DNA of 64,000 bases, from assembly GCA_039602395.1 (NCBI GenBank), contig JBCNJP010000006.1, forward strand, positions 63,521,775-63,585,774. Direction: 5' to 3'. Positions 10,765 through 22,970 of this stretch are shown piece after piece. The notes under the pieces are model-generated. The model was given only the letters and a program-made list of their open reading frames with translations. It was not told the origin of the DNA and searched no databases. The position numbers and the translations under genes are program-made. This DNA comes from Deinandra increscens subsp. villosa. Taxonomy: Eukaryota; Streptophyta; Magnoliopsida; Asterales; Asteraceae. The number at the start of each line of letters is the position of its first letter. The first letter of the stretch is position 1.

Positions 10765-13700
10765 TTAGCATCCGGGTTTGATGTTCTTCCCAAAATCACT
10801 CTCTTCCATCATATCCACAAATTCACTATAATCAATCCTTCCATCCTGAAACACCAAAAACGGGTCATGTAAACTACGTAAATAGACCAAAACAGAAACG
10901 AGTCACGAACAAAATGCTTACATTATCCTTATCAATTTCATCCATAACCTCGTCCATAGGTATATCACCCAAACCAAATTTTTCGCACGCTTGATGAAGT
11001 TCTTCTGTCGTGATGTATCCACTACCATCTTTATCAAAATATGAGAAAGCAGCAAGTAGATGATCCTCTTTCTGGACCTTGTTTAAATGTAGCATTGCTG
11101 CTATAAACTCGCCATAATCTATGGTACCATCATTGTCAATATCCGCCTGCAATTTTCGTATGCATGATCAATAGTAGATAATCAGATATAACTAGGGGTG
11201 GCAATTCCCAACACGATAAATTCAGGTTTTTGGTTAGCATATCTAACTTATTTAAAAAATAGGATTTTTTTAGTTGACCTTGACCTGTTTAATTAAACGG
11301 ACCGTGGTTGACCTGTTTAACCCATTTAGTTAAACATGTCAACCCGCCAACCTATTTAGTGAAAGAGATTGATCCGCTAACCCATTTATGATCTATATAA
11401 CCTTTTTTTTACAACCTACCAACCTGATTAAAATGTTAACAATGATAACTTGATTATTTCCTGGACCCTCCAACACGCCAACCCGCAAAGTGTCAAATCG
11501 ACATGATTGATACCCCTAGATATAATAAGATGATATTATTAGGGCGTTTGATGAGATAAAAAAAATGCAAACCGCTTCCATTAATCTTGTCATTTCTGCA
11601 TCTTTTACATTGGCACCAACTTTTTCCAACCCAGTTTTCAATTCCTCTAATGTGATTTGATTACTTCCATCCGTGTCCATCATCTTGAACATTTCTTTCA
11701 GGCCTGCAATTTCCTCCTCAGATAAACTCATAGCAATTACCTGAAACCCGAACAAGAATTTCAAATTTATATACACAAGCAAACTGAACATGAAGTGTCA
11801 AAACTACTTACATTTATAGCGATCTTCTTGATCTTGTTCATGGCAGAAAATTGCTTCAAACGCGACAAGACAGCAGAATCAATAGGGTTATCTGGTGCGA
11901 CACCATCAGCCTGAATCCAAGGGTGGTCTGGAACACATAGTTATTAGAGTATTAGTTATTAGATTAGGGTTAATTAGTATGAGCCCACCGACCAATTAGA
12001 TATCTAGGGTTTAGAATTCATTCGCTATATATTATAACCGAGTCATTCAATAACATCATTCAGTAATTCAGTTATTTCATTATCTTACAATAGTATGATG
12101 TAATTAAGCATATTTTATCGAATAATTATGAAAACAAATAGGCTACTTAAACTCACTTAGAACTTCATGGGCTGTCATTCTCTTTGAGACATCTCTAACA
12201 AGCATCCCTCTAATAAGATCTTTCGCGCTTTCAGATATTCTTGGCCATGGCTCTGATTCAAGGTCAAGTTCACCTAGCAACACCTGTTCATACACCCCTT
12301 CTTCACTTTCTGATTCAGATCACAAACAGCTTTTAGTATACCATAATATAGTTACTTAAATTTGTTAAGTTTTATAGCATAAAGATAATCTCACCATCCC
12401 AAAAAGGTGGAACACCACATAGCAATATGTATATGATGACACCAGCACTCCAAACATCACATAAGTTATCATAATGTTTTCGAATCACCTCGGGTGCCAT
12501 ATAGTACGCGCTCCCCAACATATCATAGAAGATTTCACCTGATTCAACATGTTATTAGATTTATCGTCTTATTTAAAACTAAAAGGGAAAATCATGAAAA
12601 TAGCCCGGTGGCTATCTATTTAAAAAAAAATAGTCATTGACTTGAATTCTTTTTTAAATTATCATATTGTCTTTTTGAATTTAGGGGGAAACCAACGACT
12701 TCGTGACACATGATAGTACGTTTATGCCGATAAGTAGGAGTGTAAACGAGTCAAGCCAGCTCGTGCTCGACTCAAAATCGGATAGGTAAAAAACTCGAAC
12801 GAGTCGAGCCTAAATGAACCCAAGTCTGAAAGATGACTCGTTTGATAAATAAGCTCGAGCCCGGTCAAACTTTACATATCAAGCTAAAACTGGCCCGCGA
12901 GTCTACCGAGCTTTTGTATTTATACGGTTTTTATTTAATATATTATATATATTTAGATAAATGATAATTATATTATATATTAAATTATAAAAATGATAAA
13001 CTAATATGTATTTGTTGTATATAAAAGATATAATTATAAATATAATTTTTTAAAAACATTAGTTAAGTCTTAAAATTTATATCGAAATATGAGGTAAACG
13101 GAACAAACTATAAAAATTTATATATATATTTGATTAAACATAATTAAATATTAAACGAGCCATAAATAATTTGTCGCGAGTTGAGTTTGAACTTAAAAAA
13201 TAAATCTCTAAATAAGCCGAGTTCAAGCTAGAGCTTTATTTATTATTGTGAACGAATTTGTTTACATCCGTATCGCCGAAACATGTTACTTCACTTGTCA
13301 TAACACGTGACTTAATATGAGTGGCCTGTCATGTTGTGTAAAAGTACAATACTATGAGCCAAAAGTATATTTTTTAAAGAGTAAATTACATTTTTTGTCC
13401 TTTAACTATTACCAAATTGCATTTTTTGTCATTTAACTTCACTAATTTTTTTGTTTGTCCTTCAAACTTAAATTTGTTTCATCCTTTGTCCTTTAGACTA
13501 ACACCAGTTAAATTTTTCCGTTAGTTTGAGGGCAAAAAAGCTAAGGGGTTCATTTTGTAATTTTGTAAACATCTATACCTAATATATAAAATAAAAAAAG
13601 CTTCCCCAAGTCAACACCTAGTTCATCTCTCTCTTCTCTCCCGTCTCACTCTAACAGCCACCATCGCCAAGAAGAAAATGATGAATGGACATCAGGTAGT

Positions 13701-15514
13701 TAAATGGCGTTTTAGGTTCAGAAAAAAGAAGAAAAGGATTCCAGACCACCGGTGACCCCCACCGGCGACCCCCACTGTTGACTTGCGGCTGTTGTTTTTT
13801 TAGGGTTTGGATGGAATTCAAGAATGGAACTCAAGATCTAAAGGGGGAGAAGGGGGTGGGAGGAGTGAAACGAACGGAGAGAGAGGAGGTGCCGCCACCA
13901 CCTGACCGCCCCCGCCACCGGAGACTGGTTGCGGAAACAGAAACCCTAGCCGCCGCCGCCACTGGTTGCGGAGTCACCGTGATTTGACGCGAAAACCCTA
14001 GCTGCCGCCACCTGAATCCGATCTATTTGGTGTTGCTGGTGGTGGCGGCGACAGGTGTTGCTGGTACGCCATAAGAAGAATCAAGACCGCCGCCATTGTA
14101 CCTCGTCGGAATCGTAACCTAAGTCGTCGGAATCGCCACTGTACCTCGTCGGAATTTGTTGGAGCTGCGGAGGTTCTCCGGTCAGAGCTCGCTACCTCCG
14201 GCCAAGAATGGAGGACAACTGGTTATCACTTTCAATTTTAAAGGGTTTTTAAAATAACCCTTTAGCTTTTTTTTTATATTATATATTAGGTATTGATGTT
14301 TACAAAATTACAAAATGAACCCCTTAGCCTTTTTGCCCTCAAGTTAACGGAAAAATTTAACTGGTGTTAGCGTAAAGGACAAAAGATGAAACAAATTTAA
14401 GTTTAAAGGACAAACAAAAAAATTAGTGAAGTTAAAGGACAAAAAATACAATTTGGTAATAGTTAAAGGACAAAAAATTTAATTTACTCTTTTTTAAATT
14501 TGCATTTATTGTGCCCAAAAGGGCAATATATACTTGTACTCAAAATATCAACTTGAAAAGAAAAAGATGGTATTTTGTTTACACCTAAGTTTTAAACAAG
14601 ACATCAGACATCACAAATACACTATTCGGACATCAGTGATGTATATTATATAGGTCCTAAATTCGATCTATATAAAAATGGGTTTCCTTAATTATATATA
14701 TGAAATACGGATTATAAGATTATGCGGGTCGTATGAGATTATACGGCTCATATATAAATAAGAAAGAACAAACCTGGTTTAAAGAATGCCGAGAGCCCAA
14801 AATCAATCGATTTTAGCGGCGAATCTTCTTCCTCATTAACAAAGAGAAAATTTTCAGGCTTCAAATCTCTATGCATCACCCCTAAACTATGGCAAGCTTC
14901 CACCACCCCGACAATGACCCGCGAAAGATCTGCGGCTTTCTTCTCCGTATAATGCCCTCGTTCTATAATCCTATCAAACAGCTCGCCCCCGGCACAAAGC
15001 TCCATTACCACATAAACCGAAACCGCATCTTCATACGCCCCCACGATCGATATCACATTCGGGTGGCCCGCCATGTGATGCATGATCTGGATTTCACTCC
15101 GAACATCTTCGATTTCCTCCTCCATCACCAGCCGTCGTTTGGGGATGATTTTACAGGCGAACTCATTTCCGGTTGTTTTCTCGACGCATAAAACCGTCGT
15201 CCCGAATTGCCCGTGCCCTAATTCTCTCCCTAATGTATACAACTCCTTGATGTTCCCGGTTTTGGTTTGCAATATATTTAGAACTCCCGCGATACCGGCT
15301 TCTGGTGGTATCTCCGATCCTTGATGAATATTATTGATAGTTAGGTTACAATATATACAGACAATAAGTAATCCTAATAATATATTCCAATACCTTTGGA
15401 CCGGGTTTTCCGGCTTTTCTTTTCGCTCTGACGAGCCCGGGTTTTCCGAGCTCCCCCGCCGGTGATTCCTTGGAAGAAACCGGTTTTCGGGGGACCGGAG
15501 CTTTTGTTTCCCAT
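10765..15514 (-). CDS. Calcium-dependent protein kinase (CDPK), complete, 517 aa
   Basis: Eight exons, minus strand: 15394-15514, 14774-15319, 12395-12538, 12157-12309, 11812-11927, 11573-11740, 10922-11146, 10765-10845. All junctions are GT-AG and keep frame. The protein starts MGNKSS, an N-myristoylation signal (Gly2) without a nearby palmitoylatable Cys, then a short basic variable domain. The Ser/Thr kinase shows LGHGQFGTT, FACK, HRDLKPEN, IDFGLS and MAPEV; exon 5 holds the autoinhibitory junction (FSAMNKIKKIAI). Four EF-hand loops begin DTDGSNQIT, DIDNDGTID, DKDGSGYIT and DKDNDGRID. Length and domain order are standard; the sequence most resembles CDPK subgroup I (CPK1/CPK2/CPK4/CPK11-like), judged from memory. 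It senses Ca2+ and phosphorylates targets, probably membrane-associated at first. The 2.2-kb third intron holds a MULE and a GAGCTCG-rich repeat; intron 6 holds a hAT-like MITE. Confidence 0.92.
11193..11518. mobile_element. hAT-like MITE in CDPK intron 6
   Basis: 326 bp, starting TAGGGGTGGCAAT and ending ATTGATACCCCTA. It is flanked by an 8-bp near-perfect duplication, GATATAAC (11185-11192) and GATATAAT (11519-11526), the size expected for hAT. The inside has repeated AACCCATTTA/GACCTGTTTAA phrases and no coding capacity. Confidence 0.7.
12738..13269. repeat. GAGCTCG/GTGTAAACGAG repeat element in CDPK intron 3
   Basis: The ends resemble inverted GGAGTGTAAACGAG / TTTGTTTACATCC, with interior phrases rich in AGCTCGAGC and CGAGCC. 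The same family appears at 16556-17046. It looks like a diverged non-autonomous hAT-like element; no clean target duplication was found. Confidence 0.5.
13379..14489. mobile_element. MULE (1,111 bp) in CDPK intron 3, perfect 9-bp TSD
   Basis: Terminal inverted repeats of about 220 bp, starting GAGTAAATTACATTTTTTG on the left and ending TTTAATTTACTC on the right. Flanked by identical 9-bp duplications TTTTTTAAA (13370-13378 and 14490-14498), the hallmark of Mutator-like insertion. The interior (about 13610-14220) is much more GC-rich than the ends and contains CCGCCGCC and CGTCGGAATCG stretches, possibly captured from a gene. No transposase, so non-autonomous. Confidence 0.85.
14510..14990. 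repeat. Source copy of a local duplication
   Basis: The end of CDPK exon 2 plus about 260 bp of the adjoining intron is repeated at 16040-16490, same orientation. Shared phrases include GATGGTATTTTGTTTA and CACTATTCGGACATC. Confidence 0.7.
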
Positions 15515-16039
15515 TCCAAATTAGTTAATGTAGAATCTGAACGTCAATATGTGGATCTGCATGGGAGTATCAAATTTGAGGATTTTTGGATCAAATGCAG
15601 TAGAAATCTGTAATTGGTTAACTATTGTGATGATGAATCTTATTGATGGAGGTCCAAATTTTAAGGAATGGTGGAATGATAAACGCCATCGGTTTGTTAT
15701 GTTGGAATTGAAAAGGAAGAGGTCAAAAATCCTATTTTTTCTTGTGAAAATGTTGGAGCAAAACATGGATAAGAAGATTAATAAACATTCAATAATAAAT
15801 TATGTTTATTAATATTTACTAATATTTATTAATAGGAGATAAAGTGACAACAAATTGTGTCGCTAAACCTTTGTTATGACAATACCAAGCCGTTTAAAGC
15901 AAGTTAGAAGTTGATTTTAATGGGAAAAGTCAAAGCTTGAGTTATATTTACACGGATGCCTACGTGATTAACTCAGGTTCTAGTCTAGTGGTAAGAGGCA
16001 ATAAGTTCAAAACTTGAGAGTAATGTATTTGATGTATAA
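15515..16039. other. CDPK upstream region
   Basis: Putative promoter and 5' UTR of the CDPK (reading leftwards). The 80-codon ORFs on both strands at 15521-15812 have no recognisable motif. No TATA box that I would defend. Confidence 0.4.
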
Positions 16040-16270
16040 TTTGAACTTGAAAGAAAGGGATGGTATTTTGTTTAAGCTTGAGTTAACAAACATCACACCA
16101 GACATAAATTGATACACTATTCGGACATCGATGGTGTACTATATAGGCCGTATGATTTTATACGACCTATATAAAAGTGAGTTTCCTCCATATTATATAA
16201 TATGTGAATTATAAAATTATACGGAAGGTATGAAATTATAAGACCCGTATGCAAACAAGAAAGGACAAAC

Positions 16271-16480
16271 CTGGTTTAAAGAATGCCGAGAACCCAAAAT
16301 CGATTGATTTGAGTGGCGAATCTTCTTCCTTGTTGACAAACAGAAAATTTTCTCTAGATTTAAATCTCTATGCATCACCATTCACCACTAAACTATGGCA
16401 AGCTTCCACCACACCCGCGAAAGATGCACGGCGTTCTTCTCCATATAATGCCCTCGTCTAATAATACTATCAAAATAGCT
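16271..16480 (-). pseudogene. Broken fragment of CDPK exon 2
   Basis: Copies the 3' part of CDPK exon 2 (14774-14984), including the donor-site context CCTGGTTTAAAGAATGCCGAG and the HRDLKPEN region. It carries small insertions (CATTCACC near 16380) and a deletion near 16410 that break the frame. It belongs to the duplicated segment 16040-16490 and is not functional as a kinase. Confidence 0.8.
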
Positions 16481-16555
16481 CCCATGCAGATTATACACCA
16501 AAATATATTTAGCAGTTCAAAAGAGGAAAAAAAACTCATATCGCATGATTGGTGA

Positions 16556-17046
16556 ATATGAGTCGGTTCGAGCCCGAACTTATCTATAGCTCGAGCTCGG
16601 TTCGTTTAAACTTATCAGAGCTCGAGCTTGGTTCGATTCGAGCTTTATTTTAGAAGTTTGAACTTGGTTAGCAAAGAATTATTTAGGTTGGGGCTCGACT
16701 CGTTTATAATTAATCTTTTTATGTATTATTATAATTAAATTTGTATATATTTAGAGTTATTCTTTCTATATAAAAATAATACATATTATTTTATTAGTTT
16801 ATCATAATTTTATGTATAATAATAACAATAAAATTTTAAAAGTGTTATTTAATAAATTATATAAATATAAGGCTCGCGAGCTGGCTTGAGCTCACCACGT
16901 AAAGCTCAGGCTCGAGTTCGTTTAGTAAACAAGCACAATTTCAAAGCTTGAGCTCGGCTCGAGCTCGTTAAGGCTCGACTCATTTAGAGCTTTTTGTCGA
17001 TTCGATATCGAGTAGCTCACGAGCGGCTCAGCTCGTTTACACCCCT
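16556..17046. repeat. AGCTCGAGC-rich repeat element
   Basis: Rich in AGCTCGAG, GAGCTCG and CGAGCC phrases at both ends with an AT-rich middle. It ends CTCGTTTACACCCCT, the complement of the plant AGGGGTGTAAACGAG terminus. The left terminus seems truncated. Same family as 12738-13269. Confidence 0.55.
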
Positions 17047-17168
17047 AGTTTCTAGCTATAAGCAATTATAAGATTAAGCTGTTGACGTTTACGTAAAATG
17101 AGTGGTCTTTGACCTCGATGGAGGTTAAGTTTTAATGCTAGGTGAGTGTGAAATGACCAAAATGTCAC

Positions 17169-17175
<7 letters not shown>

Positions 17176-17236
<61 letters not shown>
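17176..17236. repeat. (TA)n then (GA)n microsatellite
   Basis: About 40 bp of TA followed by GA repeats, the left border of the 2.2-kb foldback element. A matching TA-then-GA tract borders its right side at about 19416-19482. Confidence 0.9.
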
Positions 17237-19413
17237 AAGGGTAAAATGGAAACCCTCTTAAGTGAGGGAAACCAAAGAACCTTCTTTTGGACCATTGATC
17301 TTATTGATCCTATGGCTCACATTTAATCCTATATTTTTTATTAATTTTAATTAATAAAACATGTGACATATATGCTAAAAGGGTAGTATGGGCATAGTAT
17401 TTTTGTGTTCCCAATCCCTGAATGTACTTTTACTTACCCTCTCCCATCACTTCCAATCACTTCTCCATCTCCTTTTCAAGTTTTCTTCATTTCTTAAATC
17501 TCCATTTTTTTTCCAGATCTCATCTCCATTCAAACTTTTTCATTCTTAGATCTTCACTTTCATCTCCATTCAAACTTTCTCATTCTTAGATCTCATCTTT
17601 CGCCACCATCTCCATCCGCTGTGCTCCGCCTCGCCGTTGTCCGTGCATCACCACCACCAATCTTGTAAACCCACCACCACTGCCATCGCCCCACTCAAGA
17701 ACACCCACACGCGGCGGTACCTCTCTCTCCTTCTTAGCGGCGGCTAGTGTTTAGATGGTGGTCGTCGTGGTTCTTGATTTTCCGGCGAGTTTCTGACGGG
17801 ATGATGGGACCGGAGAATCCAATTCCGATCTTGGATTTATGGGGTTTTTCTGATGGTTTCTTGTCTTTATTCGGGCCGTAAAGTGGAGGGCTTTGGAATG
17901 TAACGGCTGATGTTGCTCTTGGGAGGAAATTCAAGATTTTGCTCATTGATTTTCTTGATGAGTTTTGGTGTTCCATTGTTAAAACCAATATCTTCTTTCA
18001 ATTGATCTCTCTAAAAACCTGCAGGTTTGATTGTTTAATTCTCACTCTCTATGATATGTTGGATCTAAAATGAACAATGATTTTGGAACACCTTTGTGTT
18101 TGTGTGTGTGTATATATATATACATGTATATGCTGATATGAAAATGGTTATGTTGTCAATTAAGGGAAGAGAGAGGAAATGAGGCTTGTGATTCATTTAT
18201 TGTTTAAACTATGAATATCTCACAATACACGGCATGTCATTCTTATTTGCTACACATGTATTGTTACATATGTAGCCCAAATATATTCATTTCTTTGATA
18301 TTTGTCTATATAACAAATATAATGTTACATACGTTACAAGTTGTTACATGCGTATGTAACCTGTTTGCTATTACATATGTAAGATGTTTGATGTTACATA
18401 TGTAACTTGTCTATTGTTACAAATGTAACTTGTTTTATGTCTTTTTAGATTTGTCTATATACAACTTGTTTTCTGATTTTGACTATATAACATGTGTAAC
18501 GTTACAGATGAAACAAGTTGTTACATATGTTACACGTTTTTACATGCGTAACTCAAATAAACTTGTTTTCTGATTTTTGTCTATATAACACATGTAACGT
18601 TACATATATTACAAATTGTTACATTCGAGCGTCAAATAAACTTGCTTCTCTATTTTGCTATATAACATTTGTAACATTACATATGTTAAGAGTTGTTACA
18701 TGAATAGCTTACATAAACTTGTTTCTTGACTTTTGTCAATATAACACGTGTAACATTTTACATATATGAACTGATGAATTTATTTTTCTTCGTAGGTGAA
18801 TGGATTTGTGCATCAAAGATGAAAATGATTACCAAGAATGGAATCGTAAATAGCTTTTATATGTTTTTTGTTAGGTTGTTATATTTTTTAAAATTATAGT
18901 TCGTATGAAACATTTTTGTTAAATTTAGTGTTGATTGTAATGTTTTCTTATAAATTAATCAAATATATTTTGTCAATTTCTTGTTTACACCAGACCCAGA
19001 AAAGTTACGTATGTAACATTTCATATCTGATGATTAAAATACCGAAAAAGAAAATTAAAAAATAGTAGAGAAAAAAATAAAAGTAAAAACAAATCTCTAC
19101 AGATTTTTATTAAATTATAAAAACGAAAAAACAAATGTATTTAAATATTAATAAAGTGAGAGAAATTATTAATTATATATAATGTACAAGAGGAGAGAGG
19201 AGAAAGGGGGAGAGAAAAGACTTTCTTGAGGGTGCAATCATGTCATGTCAGGATTTTTTTATTGTATAAGACAAAAAAGATGGTACATTGACTATTATAC
19301 CCTTCTTTGATATAAGACAAAAAAGGTAGAAAATGGTGATGTGGAGCAAAGAGAGCCTTTCATTTGGGGTTCTTTGGTTTCCCTCACTCAAGAGGGTTTC
19401 TATTTTAACCCTC

Positions 19414-19416
<3 letters not shown>
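17237..19416. mobile_element. 2.2-kb TIR element inserted in (TA)n
   Basis: The left end reads AAAGGGTAAAATGGAAACCC, and the complement of the right end reads GGGGAGGGTTAAAATAGAAA. Both continue with GTGAGGGAAACCAAAGAACC, giving inverted repeats of about 55 bp. Inside, 17440-17800 resembles a plant 5' UTR plus coding start (CT-rich, then CGCCGTTGTCCG), possibly captured; 18200-18780 is an array of GTTACATATGTAAC palindromes. No transposase ORF. A short relative of this family lies at 27292-27656. Confidence 0.75.
18200..18780. repeat. Array of GTTACATATGTAAC palindromes
   Basis: A degenerate tandem array with unit of about 100-130 bp. Each unit has AAACTTGTTTTCTGATTTT, then TGTCTATATAACA, then one or more palindromic boxes of the form GTTACATATGTAAC. 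I count more than ten such boxes. No coding. Confidence 0.7.
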
Positions 19417-19482
<66 letters not shown>

Positions 19483-19483
<1 letters not shown>

Positions 19484-20002
19484 GTGAGTTATTCTACATC
19501 CATGATCCATCAAAAACTCTACATCCACTACATTCACCCTCTTTTTCACAAAAAACACCAAAAAACACTTTTTAACAATTTTTTATTTTTTTTGAAAACA
19601 CTACACCTCTAATCGCTATGTTAGCTTTCTAGGACACTTTTTTTTTAAATTTTTGTGGTTTTTTTTTTGGGTGTTTTTTTTTCGGTTTATTTTTTTTTCC
19701 AAAAAAAACACTTTTTTTTAATTAATTTTTTTTCTAAAAACACCATTCTTCTAGACGCATCAAAACACATATTTTTTTGAATTTTTTTTTACTTTTTCTT
19801 ATTTTTTTTGTATTTTTTTGCGTTTTTTTTTAAATAATAAAAACACCATAAAATAAAAAAAAAAGGTGTTCCAGAAAGAATATATAGCGATTTGACATAT
19901 GATGTTTTTAAAAAAAAAAATTTAAAAGAAAGTGTTTTATTGGTGTTTTTTTGAAAAAAAGGAAGTGGAAGTAGATGTAGAGGATGTAGGGAATTTGATG
20001 GA
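19483..20002. mobile_element. Foldback MITE, CTACATCC family
   Basis: Inverted arms of about 65 bp: ATCCATCAAAAACTCTACATCC on the left, and on the right the complement of AGTAGATGTAGAGGATGTAG with TTTGATGGAT. The middle is almost only poly-T/poly-A with AAAACACC phrases. Bordered by (GA)n/(TA)n on the left and (TA)n on the right. Confidence 0.7.
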
Positions 20003-20014
20003 TATATATATATA

Positions 20015-20207
20015 GGGTGAGGTTCATTGTAGACACTTTCGCATGTGAAATGACTCTTTTTCACATGGGAAATTTTCTGAATAATGAGAAAAAAGAAAAA
20101 AAGAAAAAAAAAACAAATTAATCACAACCATTAGATCAAGAGATTTAATGGTGAAAAAAAGTGTCTACATGTCTACACTTATAAGAGTGTCTGTAATGAA
20201 CTTTTCA
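20015..20207. mobile_element. MITE of the GTTCATTGTAGACAC family, copy 1
   Basis: About 195 bp between (TA)n tracts. Starts GGGTGAGGTTCATTGTAGACAC; the complement of its right end reads TGAAAAGTTCATTACAGACAC. Contains TTTCACATG boxes and a CATTAGATCAAGAGAT box. Three more copies lie at 36700-36890, 43774-43964 and 44299-44531. Confidence 0.8.
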
Positions 20208-22709
20208 ATATATATATATATATTACTTTTTTTTTTCTTTTTGTTATTTGTAGGTTAAATATCAAGGTAGAAGTGTTCAAATTGTGCTAGTGTATGAAAA
20301 GCAACATGGAAGAAAAAAAGAAAGATGTGGCTGATCTTGGGTTGCTAATTGCTTTTGGGCTCATGACATGAAAAGGGTTTTCCTGGGCCTCCATTGTAAA
20401 CAAGAAAAGAAAATGGGCTTCAAGCTAAATGGTGGACTACACTAAACTTAATTGGGCTGACAAATTTCGCAGGAAGCAGGTCAAAAGGAGTTCCATCAGT
20501 TTTGTTCGACAGTTTTGGACCAAGATTTGCAGCTGTTTGTGGCTATTCCGCGATCAAAACAATAGAAAGGGCTGATTTGGCACAAAAATCGAGACATACT
20601 TTAACCTAATATTCATTGGTGACGATTATTCTTTGATCATGGTTGACTAGAGAGCTTAACGTGATCACCATCGGTTTGGTTGTTTTTTATTTATGAGACT
20701 TTGATTTCTATGTCTGTTTGAACCATTAAACGTCATTTGATTGTGATTTGGCTAATGGTCTTTATGCTAGATAATTGTTGATTATTCTCAGTTCATGTTT
20801 TCGTGTTCTTTTGGTCACCTTGTTTTTAAATTTAAGTTCCAACTTAGTTTAGCTTTGTTTAATTTCATGATCAAAATTTAGCTATTTTATTTATATAATC
20901 ACACAAGATATTTTTATTCACCACGTGCTCCATGCGGATACACAAATTTTATTGTGAGCTTTGATCATGGAATTGAAATGGTAACATAAAGACAAAGACC
21001 TCACAAGCTTATGGAATCAAAAGGATGAAAAGGGATAGAAAAAGATGATGAAACCATTGGTCTAAGGATATGCCAATTAGAGAGGCATCCTCATGAGCAA
21101 TATGGCAAAGAAAAAGTTGGAAAAATGGGCATAACAAGATTCCATTTCATCAAATAAACAAATACAATGAGAGAGAGAAGAAAGTTATAGTAATGAAGAT
21201 GAATATGGTGGAGCACTATGAGTGAACATTCAATGCCTACACCACTTTTGCTTAATTATTAAGGGCATCTTTCAAGATTGATATCATTTGTGTGTTTTCA
21301 CTCTTTTTCTTTTTGAGGAGTGAAATATGTTATATGCTTTTCCAACTCACCTCACCCTCTTTTCAAATCCAACTCCATGTCCTTTTGTACTTGATGCATT
21401 GGTGTCAATTGCATACGTTTTCACTCACATTAATCTTATATACGTGATGTAAAACATAAATAATATCTTTAAGATATGATGTAACTATTACTCCTGTATA
21501 AATCTCTTGTGTTAGTATCAAAATGACTAAATGGATCAGTTAATAATACCCTTGGTAGTTATAGTTGATCATCTAATGACTATCAAAGTATCTATAGTGA
21601 ATTACAAATTTTGTCCTTTATGTATAACTGTTTTTTTAAGTTTTTTTCTTTAAACTAAAGTAGTAACAATCGCCGTTTTTAATGGTCATGTTTTGTGATA
21701 GATTACATCATTTGCTCTAACGGACGTTAAAATTTTCCGTTGTCATGTGAGGATATTTTGGTCTTTTACCCACACAAAAACTATTCTTGTAATTTAAATT
21801 ACTTAATCTAATTTCATCAAAACTAGATGTCATGGTCATTATAAGCATAAGCATGACACAAGTTGATGATAACAAATCATTTTTTTTAGAATACGCTTTT
21901 GCTCATAAAGTTACATTTTACATTAACTTTAGAATATGATTTTAATATAATCTAATATTATTATACCATAAAGTTATGTGAGAAAACAAATACAATACTG
22001 ATAATCGTTTGAACAACAGCATGATTATTTCTTGTAAAACAGAATAACACAAAAAAGAAATCACAAAGATTAGATATCATGTACCAATTAAAAAACATAT
22101 CGATTTTTTAATTTTTAAACCGAATCTATTCAAGTAAACTTTTTCTCACCTCTCTACATACAAGATAACAAAAAAATTGATTTATAAATAGATTAATTTT
22201 TTTTAACAGCAAAATATATTAAAAGAACTAGCAAGGAACTAATAGAAAATTACAAAAGAGTTAAATGAAATACAAGGCATAGGAACAAAATAAATGGAAT
22301 AATTAATTGTGGAAGGCCACAAATATTATTATGAATATATTCTCTCAATCCTCAAATTTGACATGATTTGGGCCTACCATTTTGTCTAGTGGACAGAATA
22401 TGGACATTATAAATATTACTACTGACATCGACCCTCAAATAATTGTTACTTAGCATAGTTTATTAAAAGAATAAAATGTTTTAATTTTTCTCACTTAATT
22501 AATATATGTAGTTTTTTAAAAGTAACTAAACAATTACGAGTCATAATTAGTTTGACCACATTTATACAATTAATGTTGATCAAAATTTTAAACCATAAAT
22601 AGTTTTGAATTGTACTCGTGTGTTCATTATATGAAATATCTGATATTTATGTTATTCTATAAAAAACGGATTCTACTACATATATACCAAGTGACACCAA
22701 CATATCATA
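20208..22709. other. 2.5-kb intergenic stretch without a clear gene
   Basis: No convincing exon series on either strand. Around 20330-20590 the sequence is less AT-rich (GGGCTCATGAC, GGGCCTCCATTG) and may be an old retroelement remnant. 21595-21760 contains GAATTACAAATTTTGTCCTTTA followed by AACGGACGTTAAAATTTTCCG, a decayed relative of the GAGTAAATTA MULE family. Confidence 0.4.
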
Positions 22710-22719
22710 TATATACCAT

Positions 22720-22960
22720 GAGGAGAGTTAGGCTACATCACATAAAAAGCCTACATCCATTGCGGATTGATCTGGGGCGTTCATCAAGATCATCCAACAG
22801 CCAAGATCTATGGTGTTTTCGCCTATGGCGTTTTCGGTGGGAAAAAAAACACCATAGGCGGAAACACCATAGATCATGGCTGTTGGATGATCTTGATGGA
22901 CGCCCCAGATCAATCCGCAATGGATGTAGCGTTTTTGCTTGATGTATTTTACCCTAAACC
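22720..22960. mobile_element. Near-perfect hairpin MITE
   Basis: Two arms of about 79 bp (22751-22829 and 22851-22929) are reverse complements with only about four mismatches, separated by a loop of about 20 nt. The element is flanked by the 10-bp direct repeat TATATACCAT (22710-22719 and 22961-22970). ORFs on both strands here are palindrome shadows. A transcript would form one long hairpin. Confidence 0.75.
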
Positions 22961-22970
22961 TATATACCAT

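Noticed and set aside
18200..18780. Possible CRISPR-like array
   Set aside because: The repeats are degenerate, unit length is irregular, the genome is eukaryotic, and the repeats lie inside a foldback element.
19789..20064. Minus-strand ORF of 91 codons
   Set aside because: Low-complexity Lys/Phe-rich reading of poly-A/poly-T inside two MITEs.
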